A stretch of DNA of 20,347 nucleotides from Nanobdellota archaeon (GTDB taxonomy: Archaea > Aenigmatarchaeota > Aenigmatarchaeia > QMZP01). Within the stretch, counting starts at the first letter, position 1. Every line of letters begins with the position of its first letter. The stretch covers positions 1-20,347 of the forward strand of contig JAHIRU010000052.1 of the NCBI GenBank assembly GCA_018818465.1. Reading direction: 5' to 3'. The notes beneath the pieces were generated by a model. The model was not told the DNA's origin. It saw only the letters and a program-made list of their open reading frames with translations, and made no database searches. The position numbers were made by a program, and so were the translations under genes. Of this stretch, positions 15,197-20,347 are shown piece after piece.

Positions 15197-16504
15197 TCAT
15201 TCTATATCAGATTCTTCTTCTTCAAAAAGACCCTTCTTCTTTACAATTGTTGGCGAACCGCCCGCGTGCCAAGATATTCTTGGCCTGATTTGTACAGAAT
15301 AAAGTCTTTCTGAGTTGTCATCAAGAATGACAGCAGTACCTTTCTGTCTTGGAAGATTGTTTATGTGCTCGTTTATGTCATCCAGCATGTAGCTCTGCAT
15401 TATAGAACGCAGTGCACGTAGATCTGCTTCTGCTGTAAGGCGATGCGATATAACTATATCAGATTGTGCAAGTGCATCTGGATGCAGTTTGTCAGGCCTT
15501 TGCGTCATTAGTATAAGAGAAATGCCAGGCTCTCTGCCCTGCTTGATAATTGTGAGCAGAGCTTCAGAAGCAGCTGTCATACTATCATTTGGAAGAAATT
15601 GGTGTGCTTCGTCAATCATAACCCATATCATTGGTATAGTTTTTTTATCCTGATACGTCATCAAACCAAACTCTTCTGCTTTTTTTGCAACGAGTCGTTT
15701 CTGATAAATTTTTGTACAAATCAATCCCAAAAGCATGTTTCTTACAGACCAGCCAGCAGAAATACCAACAAATCTTGAGACATCAAGGATTGTCAGGCCA
15801 CCAGGATCAAAAAAAGTCTTTACATCCATTCCCTTTCTTTCAAATACTCCCCAATCTTTTGCAACATTGAATCTGTTTACCAGAGCATTTTTTACATTAT
15901 GATCGATATCTTCATCTTCTATAACATCGATTATGTCTTGTATAATGTAACCATCTCTATGTTCTCCTGACACCTTTTTAATAGCTTTCTCTATAGCCAC
16001 GCCATGCGGATCTATTGGAGAAAAACCAAATGACAGTATCCAGTCCATTGCATTCAGTTCAGAACATGATAGAGTAAAAGTACCATCAATCTTAACACCG
16101 AGTTTATTGTATTCTTCAGCATAAGGTTTTGGAACAAGAAGCTTAATCTTTATTCCTTTTGGTTTTAATCCCCATTTCTTAAGTAGAACAGCCTGATCTG
16201 TGTTGGGACTCTTCATTGACCAGTATATTCCCATCGTATCTATAATCAAACCTGATAGATTATTCTTTATGTCTGGCGGCAGTGTTAGAAACTCTTCTGC
16301 TATAACCCCAACGTCATAACTTTTTCCAGATCCGCGCTTACCGCATATCAAAACAAGATGAGGTCTGTTAACATCCATGTATATAGGATTCGTTAGGTGA
16401 GCTTCCTCACCTTCACCAACTATATGCTTTCCAATAAAAATTGTTGCTTTAGAGCCGAATTTTTTAAGATCGTGCCTATCTCGACCTACAATTATTTTTT
16501 CCAT
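15197..16504 (-). CDS. HerA-like hexameric ATPase (DUF87/FtsK-HerA superfamily)
   Basis: HerA-type ATPases are ring motors that pump DNA, often for double-strand-break end processing with NurA. The N-terminal 45 residues are consistent with a HAS-barrel. Walker A is GKRGSGKS (55-62), Walker B MIWVMIDEAHQF (D298, E299), the sensor region ILMTQRPDKL (Q335), and SHRLTAEADLRAL carries a candidate arginine finger (R355). A 435-aa length is slightly short of classical HerA (about 500). No nurA gene is in the window, so it may be a stand-alone HerA paralogue. The ATG at 16504 lies 25 nt from the tatattata box at 16525-16533 and has no RBS, consistent with a leaderless mRNA. The acidic C-terminal tail (EEEESDIE) resembles interaction tails. 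Confidence 0.92.
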   Translation of the reverse strand: MEKIIVGRDRHDLKKFGSKATIFIGKHIVGEGEEAHLTNPIYMDVNRPHLVLICGKRGSGKSYDVGVIAEEFLTLPPDIKNNLSGLIIDTMGIYWSMKSPNTDQAVLLKKWGLKPKGIKIKLLVPKPYAEEYNKLGVKIDGTFTLSCSELNAMDWILSFGFSPIDPHGVAIEKAIKKVSGEHRDGYIIQDIIDVIEDEDIDHNVKNALVNRFNVAKDWGVFERKGMDVKTFFDPGGLTILDVSRFVGISAGWSVRNMLLGLICTKIYQKRLVAKKAEEFGLMTYQDKKTIPMIWVMIDEAHQFLPNDSMTAASEALLTIIKQGREPGISLILMTQRPDKLHPDALAQSDIVISHRLTAEADLRALRSIMQSYMLDDINEHINNLPRQKGTAVILDDNSERLYSVQIRPRISWHAGGSPTIVKKKGLFEEEESDIE

Positions 16505-16524
16505 ATATTTATCTATGTTTTTTC

Positions 16525-16533
16525 TATAATATA
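16525..16533 (-). promoter_or_regulatory. TATA box of the HerA-like gene
   Basis: On the minus strand tatattata is centred 25 nt before the ATG, which places the transcription start at or next to the start codon. Confidence 0.5.
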
Positions 16534-16548
16534 TTATTCAGAACAGTT

Positions 16549-16578
16549 GACGACTAATCTTAACTTCATATAGTCGTC
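16549..16578. repeat. Perfect inverted repeat between divergent genes
   Basis: The arms GACGACTA (16549-16556) and TAGTCGTC (16571-16578) are exact complements with a 14-bp spacer, and the start-to-start distance of 22 bp is about two helical turns. It lies upstream of both the HerA-like gene and the 64-aa gene, 16 bp from the HerA TATA box. A dimeric repressor or activator site is the simplest reading. As RNA it would form an 8-bp stem, but it is not at a 3' end. Confidence 0.55.
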
Positions 16579-16620
16579 TTTAAACCAATGAATTGATATA
16601 AACAATGAAACAATAATTAT

Positions 16621-16627
16621 GAGGTGA
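16621..16627 (+). promoter_or_regulatory. Strong ribosome binding site GAGGTGA
   Basis: This is a full GAGGTGA match to the archaeal anti-Shine-Dalgarno sequence, 4 nt before the ATG at 16632. It is the best RBS in the window and fixes the start of a very small gene. A possible TATA box, gatataaac, lies near 16594-16602. Confidence 0.8.
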
Positions 16628-16631
16628 GTAA

Positions 16632-16826
16632 ATGACAGGCGTTGTTGAAGAAATTATTAAAAATAAGGAAGAAATCCTAATAAAAATATTAAATCTTCTA
16701 GAGGGTAAAGAGGCAAGTACTTCTGTTAGCCTTGATGGTATAAAATTCACATTAGGAAAGAATGTAGATGTAGAAGTGACTGGTAAGATCACCTTTACAG
16801 TTACACCCCTTAAGAAGAAAAAATAA
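16632..16826 (+). CDS. Small protein of unknown function (64 aa)
   Basis: No family is recognised. The N-terminal half is an amphipathic helix (VVEEIIKNKEEILIKILNLL), and the second half reads as alternating beta strands (SLDGIKFTLG, VDVEVTGKITFTVTP), ending in four lysines. It is supported as a gene by a perfect GAGGTGA RBS and by coding-like codon use. It lies 22 nt upstream of the 86-aa gene, and the two are probably co-expressed. Its beta half and the alternating strands of the 86-aa protein (LEITIEDKQVLIDVKNP) are similar in style, but not close enough to call them paralogues. Confidence 0.7.
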   Translation: MTGVVEEIIKNKEEILIKILNLLEGKEASTSVSLDGIKFTLGKNVDVEVTGKITFTVTPLKKKK

Positions 16827-16848
16827 AATTTAATCAAAAACGATTATT

Positions 16849-17109
16849 ATGGGTATTTTAGCTAAAATTCTAGAAGGCCTTTGTGGCAAAGCGCATTTTA
16901 TGGTTCTAATAGGCAGAAAACCTGCACTAGAAATTACTATCGAAGATAAGCAGGTATTAATTGACGTAAAGAACCCTGTTCTAGCTCTCGATTTCGGTAT
17001 GCAAGAGTTATTAAAAAGGGGAAAGGTTGAAAAGAACGTTTTAAGAGAAATGAAGAAATTGGGCTATAAAATAACAATTAAGTACAAGATGTTCAAGCTC
17101 GATATATAA
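16849..17109 (+). CDS. Small basic protein of unknown function (86 aa)
   Basis: No family is recognised. Two beta strands (ALEITIED, QVLIDVKNP) are followed by a helical part (LALDFGMQELLKRGKVEKNVLREMKKLG) and a closing strand (YKITIKYKMFKLDI). It has no signal peptide or membrane segment. ATG 16849 has no RBS; the A/T-rich run at about 16818-16833 lies at TATA distance, so it may be leaderless or read by coupling from the 64-aa gene. It converges on the pilin-like operon, with a hairpin at the junction (17116-17134). Confidence 0.65.
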   Translation: MGILAKILEGLCGKAHFMVLIGRKPALEITIEDKQVLIDVKNPVLALDFGMQELLKRGKVEKNVLREMKKLGYKITIKYKMFKLDI

Positions 17110-17115
17110 GTGAAA

Positions 17116-17134
17116 TTTGGTCAGAAAGACCAAA
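17116..17134. terminator. Hairpin at the convergent 3' ends
   Basis: TTTGGTC (17116-17122) and GACCAAA (17128-17134) form a perfect 7-bp stem with a 5-nt loop. The stem covers the last codons and the TGA of the minus-strand pilin-like gene and lies 7 nt past the stop of the 86-aa gene. Being symmetric, it could end or protect both transcripts. The following U-tracts are short, so it may act in 3'-end stability rather than as a classical terminator. Confidence 0.45.
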
Positions 17135-17627
17135 AAATGAATTTTAGTTTTACTATTGCGTCTCTATATAAAGCGTATCTCTCAACTGGTATCTGTATAA
17201 ATGAAGCAGTATCAGGGTATACACCCTTGGTTATGTTCTGATCAGCTTGATTCTTCACTGTCTGATTGTTCAAATCCTCTAATTCAAAATAGAAGTGATA
17301 GTTCTTTATGCCAAGAAGCAGTTTGGTTTCCGAATAATCCAATTGCATGAAATAATCAACTTTGGTTTCATTCAATTTATTCTCTTCTGAAGCCAGCCCT
17401 ATGCTCTGTACATTTGAGGGTGTCCAATCTCTTGGCACGCCAGGACTTCTTACCAAAACATCTGTTATATCCAATACACTGCTTTCCATCTCGTTTATAA
17501 CAGTCTGTTCATCTGTATTCTGTATTATATAGTTCCAAGAGAACATGATTGTAGCAAGCGCTATGAAAAATATGATTGCTGAAACAATAAAATCCATTGA
17601 CCAAATCTGTCCCCTCATTTTAACCAT
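17121..17627 (-). CDS. Type IV pilin-like protein, class III signal peptide (168 aa)
   Basis: The N-terminus KMRGQIWSMDF, followed by a hydrophobic helix (about 12-30), is a prepilin-type signal. FlaK/PibD-like peptidases would cut between G6 and Q7, leaving the helix as the assembly and membrane core. The rest (about 135 residues) is a soluble domain with a Pro/Trp motif (RSPGVPRDWTPSNVQ), typical of archaeal pseudopilin-like proteins. It is the last gene of a three-gene operon and starts 1 nt after the preceding stop. No pilus ATPase, platform protein or prepilin peptidase gene is in the window. Confidence 0.85.
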   Translation of the reverse strand: MVKMRGQIWSMDFIVSAIIFFIALATIMFSWNYIIQNTDEQTVINEMESSVLDITDVLVRSPGVPRDWTPSNVQSIGLASEENKLNETKVDYFMQLDYSETKLLLGIKNYHFYFELEDLNNQTVKNQADQNITKGVYPDTASFIQIPVERYALYRDAIVKLKFIFWSF

Positions 17628-17628
17628 C

Positions 17629-18075
17629 CTATTGTGTTATTACAACAACTCCATTAACATTTTCTAATACGTTTATTCCAGGCTGCGGAAGACCTGTTAT
17701 ATTTTCAGTAGCGAGCAATCTTCTGTAAGAGGCGTTAAAGATGTTAATAGTTAATCTGTTTTCATACAATTCAAAAGTGTAATCCTCTGCATATACTTTT
17801 TGAGGCAGCGTAACATTCATTGAAAATCCATAACCCTCTATAAAAACTATATTTATCTTATCCGATATTGTTCTGAGAGTTTTTTCTGCTTCAAGGGCTT
17901 TTTGATTTTCTAATATATCATTTGATTTTTGAAAACTTATGTAGCTCATTGTCGCTAAAGCTGTCAGCAAAAAAACAAAAATTATTAAAAACTCTACTGA
18001 TGTTTGCGCTTTTCTAAAGCTGCTATTTCTATTAAATTCTTTATTTTTATGTGTATGATATCTGAACATGATCAT
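17629..18075 (-). CDS. Type IV pilin-like protein with long leader (148 aa)
   Basis: The motif FRKAQTSVEFLIIF carries a class III processing site (A24/Q25) with the usual Glu at +5, followed by a hydrophobic helix of about 20 residues. The leader before the cut is 24 residues, long for a prepilin, and rich in His, Asn and Arg. ATG 18075 is favoured over ATG 18069 because GAGG lies 6 nt upstream. The first 29 nt overlap the 3' end of the preceding pilin-like gene in another frame, so translation is probably coupled. The soluble domain of about 100 residues has no recognisable features. Confidence 0.85.
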   Translation of the reverse strand: MIMFRYHTHKNKEFNRNSSFRKAQTSVEFLIIFVFLLTALATMSYISFQKSNDILENQKALEAEKTLRTISDKINIVFIEGYGFSMNVTLPQKVYAEDYTFELYENRLTINIFNASYRRLLATENITGLPQPGINVLENVNGVVVITQ

Positions 18076-18451
18076 TCTCAGCCTCTACATCAAGCCAGTA
18101 CACACCCTCACTAGTAGGCAGGCTGCCTGTTAGTGTGCCTGTGGATAGCGATGTAATATAGGTTTCATGCGAGTCTATTGCCATTTTTAACACAACTGTT
18201 TTATCATCAAAAAAGGCTTCCAGTATGTTAGGCGGCATGTAAACTTTTACTCTCAGTTTTGCAGGATAACCTTGCGAATAGACTAGATCAGCTGTCTGAG
18301 TTATCTTATCTGCAGCATTCTTTGCATAAGTAAAGTACAGATCATTTGTTGTATCACCCTGCAAACTGATAACATAAAACCAGACAGGCGTAACAAATGC
18401 CATAACTATAATAAAAATCGCCATGTACTCGAATGCAGCCTGACCCTTCAT
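18047..18451 (-). CDS. Type IV pilin-like protein (134 aa)
   Basis: The N-terminus MKGQAAFEYMAIFIIV is a textbook archaeal class III signal: a short basic leader, cleavage after G3, Q at +1 and Glu at +5 of the mature form, then the hydrophobic assembly helix (to about 28). The remaining 105 residues form a small beta-rich domain (AKLRVKVYMPP, KTVVLKMAID). It is the first gene of the pilin-like operon, 32 nt downstream of the tRNA-Trp 3' end. The A/T-rich piece at 18472-18481 sits at TATA distance for a leaderless start. Read-through from the tRNA is also possible. Confidence 0.87.
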   Translation of the reverse strand: MKGQAAFEYMAIFIIVMAFVTPVWFYVISLQGDTTNDLYFTYAKNAADKITQTADLVYSQGYPAKLRVKVYMPPNILEAFFDDKTVVLKMAIDSHETYITSLSTGTLTGSLPTSEGVYWLDVEAENDHVQISYT

Positions 18452-18518
18452 ATATAATTATTGTTTTAAGTAGAATAATAATATGGGGACGATGAGAATC
18501 GAACTCACATCAACCGGT

Positions 18519-18583
18519 TTCTCTCTGCCGAAGCACAAACCAGTTTTCCAATCATCTTTGGAATCATCGCTCCAGACTAGCAT
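18519..18583 (-). other. tRNA-Trp intron 2, canonical 37/38 position (65 nt)
   Basis: The intron lies between G37 and A38. A 3-A bulge at the 3' end (AA/A38) and partial pairing of CTC (32-34) with GAG near the intron end suggest a relaxed bulge-helix-bulge. The intron also has a perfect 8-bp complement of the anticodon region (GCTCCAGA 18590-18583 with TCTGGAGC 18576-18569), a 6-bp hairpin TTCCAA/TTGGAA (18546-18563), and AACTGGTTT (18544-18536), which can pair with AAACCGGTT (18520-18512) of the 3' anticodon strand. Two GATGATT copies resemble box C, but there is no CTGA box D. Confidence 0.75.
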
Positions 18584-18616
18584 CTGGAGCCGGTTAGGAT
18601 ACCATTACCCCACGTC

Positions 18617-19406
18617 TTTATGCGTCTAGATTTTTCAATCAAAACGTCCCATAACGTCCGACTCCACTATTTCCTTAAGCAATTTTTGTTTTCTTTCTAT
18701 ATTAAAGCCTATTTGTTCTGAAAACTTTTTAATACTTCTAGTTTTTATTGAAAAACAGAGACTTTTGGTTGGTATTATACCATTAGAATAGCCTCCACGT
18801 TCCCATGTTTTAGTAGTTTTTATATCAAATTCACCCAGCATGTCTTTCATTGATTGTATAAATTTTTTTCCATCTTCAAGTAAATTTAAAGATTTATTCA
18901 TTGCAAATCTTATTCTTGGGTATCCATCAGGATCTCTCCACACACAACCCTCACAATCAAATGCTATTCTTAAATAATTTCTTGATGATTCTTTATTTTC
19001 TCTTATCCATTTTGGTACATCAAATAAAACAATTACCTTTTTGCCTGCAGGTGCTCCAGATAATTTAATTAATCGACAAAAGGGTCCGTTAAACATTCTT
19101 AATTTATAACTTTCACCAAAACCTTCTATGCGTTTTTCTAGTTTTCCTTTCATTTTAAATTTATTTTCAAGTAAGTTTGAAAAATCTCTAAGCGTTTTCT
19201 TATCTTTTGATGATAAGTATAATTGTAAATAATCATTTGAAAGGTGGCCATCAAAAGTTACATAACTTACAACACTAGCAACATGTTTATTCAATTCAAA
19301 TGGAAGTAAATGTTTAATTTTATTAAGAGATCGTTTACCTGAATTGGGTCTTTCATATAAAGAAAGAAAATCTTTACTTGTTATAAACATATAATTAACA
19401 TTTAAC
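18617..19406 (-). mobile_element. Candidate mobile intron in the tRNA-Trp acceptor stem (about 790 nt)
   Basis: The proposed intron separates G1-G3 from G4 (or G1-G4 from A5; one G is ambiguous). It contains the 756-nt endonuclease ORF, with only about 16 nt before and 18 nt after it, the compact layout of homing introns. Position 3/4 is a noncanonical site recorded for some archaeal tRNA introns. I could not draw a convincing bulge-helix-bulge at the two junctions by eye, which is the main weakness. The motif GACG recurs four times at the 3' junction (minus-strand starts 18616, 18626, 18648, 18658; spacing 10, 22, 10). Confidence 0.55.
18635..19390 (-). CDS. LAGLIDADG homing endonuclease (251 aa)
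   Basis: There are two LAGLIDADG-type motifs: HVASVVSYVTFDGHLS (about 36-51, acid D47) and NYLRIAFDCEGCVW (about 138-151, acids D145 and E147). Between and after them are typical family segments (FDVPKWIR before motif 2; EQIGFNIERKQKLL near the end). Both acids are present, so it is probably an active monomeric enzyme making a staggered cut at a long DNA target. No RBS precedes the ATG, which lies 15 nt after the GGGG taken as the tRNA 5' exon. The stop lies 18 nt before the tRNA body. If it homes into tRNA-Trp, the target would be the intronless junction of acceptor and D-arm. Its last codons include GGGACGT, which mimics the exon. Confidence 0.9.
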   Translation of the reverse strand: MFITSKDFLSLYERPNSGKRSLNKIKHLLPFELNKHVASVVSYVTFDGHLSNDYLQLYLSSKDKKTLRDFSNLLENKFKMKGKLEKRIEGFGESYKLRMFNGPFCRLIKLSGAPAGKKVIVLFDVPKWIRENKESSRNYLRIAFDCEGCVWRDPDGYPRIRFAMNKSLNLLEDGKKFIQSMKDMLGEFDIKTTKTWERGGYSNGIIPTKSLCFSIKTRSIKKFSEQIGFNIERKQKLLKEIVESDVMGRFD

Positions 19407-19409
19407 CCC

Positions 19410-19453
19410 AGGATTTTTATTCTTATAGCTTAACAATATAAAAATAAAAACAT
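19410..19453. promoter_or_regulatory. Divergent promoter region for two tRNA genes
   Basis: These 44 bp separate the proposed 5' end of tRNA-Trp (minus) from tRNA-Thr (plus). For tRNA-Trp the minus strand has tttatatt at 19443-19436, about 27-34 nt before G1, and a short leader ending in ATCCT. For tRNA-Thr, tatagctta at about 19424-19432 lies 22-30 nt upstream. The region is otherwise A/T only. The fit for a tRNA-Trp start at 19409 supports the split-gene reading. Confidence 0.5.
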
Positions 19454-19526
19454 GCCTTGTTAGCTCAGTCGGTAGAGCGCAGCGTTGGTAACGCTGAGGT
19501 CCCGGGTTCAATTCCCGGACGAGGCT
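19454..19526 (+). tRNA. tRNA-Thr (GGT)
   Basis: The cloverleaf is complete in 73 nt: acceptor GCCTTGT/ACGAGGC (one T-G wobble), D-arm with GCTC/GAGC, anticodon stem CAGCG/CGCTG with loop TTGGTAA (anticodon GGT at 19487-19489), T-arm CCGGG-TTCAATT-CCCGG, discriminator T73. There is no intron and no encoded CCA. It reads threonine codons ACC and ACU. Confidence 0.97.
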
Positions 19527-19585
19527 TTCATTTATAAACCCAATCTTCAAACATTCTATATTAATTTAATCTTAGGGGTGATATG

Positions 19586-20347
19586 ATGAAGGCGACTGCA
19601 GTTGCGAATTCCAACATAGCTTTGACCAAGTATTGGGGAAAGCGTGATAGTAAATTAATGCTTCCACAAAATGGTAGCATTTCAATGACTTTAGACGGAT
19701 TAAATACAACTACTACTGTAGAATTTAATCCAACCTATGAAAATGATATTGTAATTTTAAATGATCAAGAACTCACTGATGAAAAGGATGTGGGTGAGAT
19801 TATTAAACATTTAGATCTCATCAGAGAGATGGCAGGAATAACTGAAAGAGTGAAAGTTGTATCAAAAAACAATTTTCCTACAGCTGCTGGCTTGGCATCT
19901 TCTGCTTCAGGTTTTGCTGCTTTAAGTTTTGCTGCTTCAAAGGCAGCAGGTTTAGATTTTGATAAAAAAGAACTTTCAATGCTTTCTAGAAGAGGTTCTG
20001 GTTCAGCGTCAAGATCAATAGAAGGCGGTTTTGTAGAATGGCATCGTGGCGAAAGGGAAGACGGAACAGATAGTTTCGCTGAACAGATAGCTCCTAAAGA
20101 TCATTGGGACTTCAGAATGGTTACAACAATTGTAAGCATAGAAGAAAAAAAAGTGAAGAGCAGAGCAGGCATGGCACAAACACTAAAAACATGTCCTTAT
20201 TATGATAAATGGCTTGCAACTGTAAACGAAGACATAAACACAGTCAGAGAAGGAATAAAAGAAAAGAATTTCACTAAAGTCGGTGAGACAGCAGAATTCA
20301 ATTCTTTGAAGATGCACGCTACAATGATAACAACAAAGCCTTCTATA
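19586..20347 (+). CDS. Mevalonate diphosphate decarboxylase family protein (partial, 3' end outside)
   Basis: This GHMP-superfamily protein is recognised by the start ATAVANSNIALTKYWGKRD, the phosphate loop NFPTAAGLASSASGFAAL (97-113), RRGSGSASRSIEGGFVEW (135-152) and the late NSLKMHATM segment. Family members convert mevalonate 5-diphosphate to isopentenyl diphosphate with ATP; archaeal relatives can instead act on mevalonate 5-phosphate or phosphorylate mevalonate at O3, so the exact substrate is not settled here. The 254 codons seen run off the window edge; about 70 more are expected. An AGGGGTGA RBS (19574-19581) precedes two in-frame ATGs, 19583 and 19586; the second has the better spacing. 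Its product feeds archaeal lipid synthesis. Confidence 0.93.
   Translation, partial: MKATAVANSNIALTKYWGKRDSKLMLPQNGSISMTLDGLNTTTTVEFNPTYENDIVILNDQELTDEKDVGEIIKHLDLIREMAGITERVKVVSKNNFPTAAGLASSASGFAALSFAASKAAGLDFDKKELSMLSRRGSGSASRSIEGGFVEWHRGEREDGTDSFAEQIAPKDHWDFRMVTTIVSIEEKKVKSRAGMAQTLKTCPYYDKWLATVNEDINTVREGIKEKNFTKVGETAEFNSLKMHATMITTKPSI

Larger units (their letters stand above)
18484..19409 (-). tRNA. tRNA-Trp (CCA) interrupted by two introns
   Basis: On the minus strand the body folds completely: T8, G9, D-arm 10-25 (18610-18596), anticodon stem ACCGG/CCGGT (27-31/39-43), loop CTCCAGA with anticodon CCA at 18587-18585, four-base variable region, T-arm GTGAG-TTCGATT-CTCAT, acceptor 3' strand CGTCCCC and A73 (18484). 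No CCA tail is encoded. Intron 2 (18583-18519) follows G37. The sequence directly 5' of G4-A5-C6-G7 (18616-18613) is AAA, which cannot pair with C70-C72. The isolated GGGG at 19409-19406, beyond the endonuclease gene and after a promoter-like stretch, gives a perfect acceptor stem with the archaeal G1-C72 pair; I take it as the 5' exon. The alternative 5' end is TGGGACG at 18651-18645, which pairs at 6 of 7 positions. The tRNA identity is firm; the 5' exon is less so. Confidence 0.8.

Noticed and set aside
15197..16504. HerA-NurA repair operon
   Set aside because: No nurA, mre11 or rad50 gene is adjacent; neighbours are small orphans and a convergent unknown gene.
18519..18583. Intron 2 of tRNA-Trp as a classical box C/D methylation guide RNA
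   Set aside because: Two GATGATT copies resemble box C/C' and an antisense to the anticodon region exists, but no CTGA box D or D' is present and the antisense lies on the wrong side of the first box-C-like motif.
18484..18616. tRNA-Trp as a trans-split tRNA whose 5' half lies elsewhere
   Set aside because: Only three or four acceptor bases are missing, and a suitable GGGG with a promoter lies on the same strand upstream of the endonuclease; a trans half with so short an exon is less economical.
1..20347. CRISPR array, insertion sequence, prophage or rRNA gene
   Set aside because: No regularly spaced direct repeats, transposase, integrase, phage structural genes or rRNA-like sequence was seen anywhere in the window; the only mobile-element signature is the homing endonuclease.

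Overview
The window is an AT-rich, very gene-dense archaeal chromosome segment. The archaeal markers are topoisomerase VI A and B, a DRG-type GTPase with a TGS domain, a HerA-like ATPase, class III (prepilin-type) signal peptides, a COG4741-type nuclease, tRNAs without encoded CCA, and TATA boxes about 25 nt upstream of start codons. Many single genes and first genes look leaderless, while downstream or second-type genes carry GAGGTGA-like ribosome binding sites. The tight packing, the reduced KsgA/Dim1 protein, the Cys-rich anchored surface proteins and the many membrane-anchored orphans suggest a DPANN-type lineage (for example Woesearchaeota, Pacearchaeota or Aenigmarchaeota). That placement is inference; no phylogenetic marker was compared.

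Layout: (1) 47-3586, a 1179-aa membrane-associated protein of unknown function. (2) 3588-9630, a DNA-topology block: type IA topoisomerase, a membrane-tethered thioredoxin-like protein, the overlapping top6B-top6A pair, and a short KsgA/Dim1-like methyltransferase. (3) 9663-10823, a DRG/Rbg GTPase fired from a 32-bp interleaved divergent promoter. (4) 10813-12976, a four-gene minus-strand surface operon: a small GTVG-motif membrane peptide, a TasA/camelysin-like beta protein, a signal-peptide protein with a C-terminal anchor, and a one-TM Ig-like protein. It has an RBS split by a hairpin and an internal T-rich terminator. (5) 13054-15196, a membrane-anchored PD-(D/E)XK-like nuclease, a Cys-rich MopE-like anchored protein and an orphan. 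(6) 15197-17109, a HerA-like ATPase facing two small orphans across a perfect inverted repeat. (7) 17121-18451, three type IV pilin-like proteins in one overlapping operon. (8) 18484-19526, two divergent tRNA genes. (9) 19586 to the end, a mevalonate-diphosphate-decarboxylase-family enzyme cut off by the window edge.

The most striking element is in region 8. The minus-strand tRNA-Trp(CCA) has a complete body but lacks the first bases of its acceptor stem next to that body. Immediately upstream lies a LAGLIDADG homing-endonuclease gene, and just beyond its start codon, 3' of a tRNA-type promoter, is an isolated GGGG that restores a perfect 7-bp acceptor stem. I read this as a tRNA gene with two introns: a conventional 65-nt one after G37, and a roughly 790-nt mobile intron in the acceptor stem that is almost entirely endonuclease gene. 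An alternative 5' end (GGGACG inside the endonuclease 3' end) is kept open.
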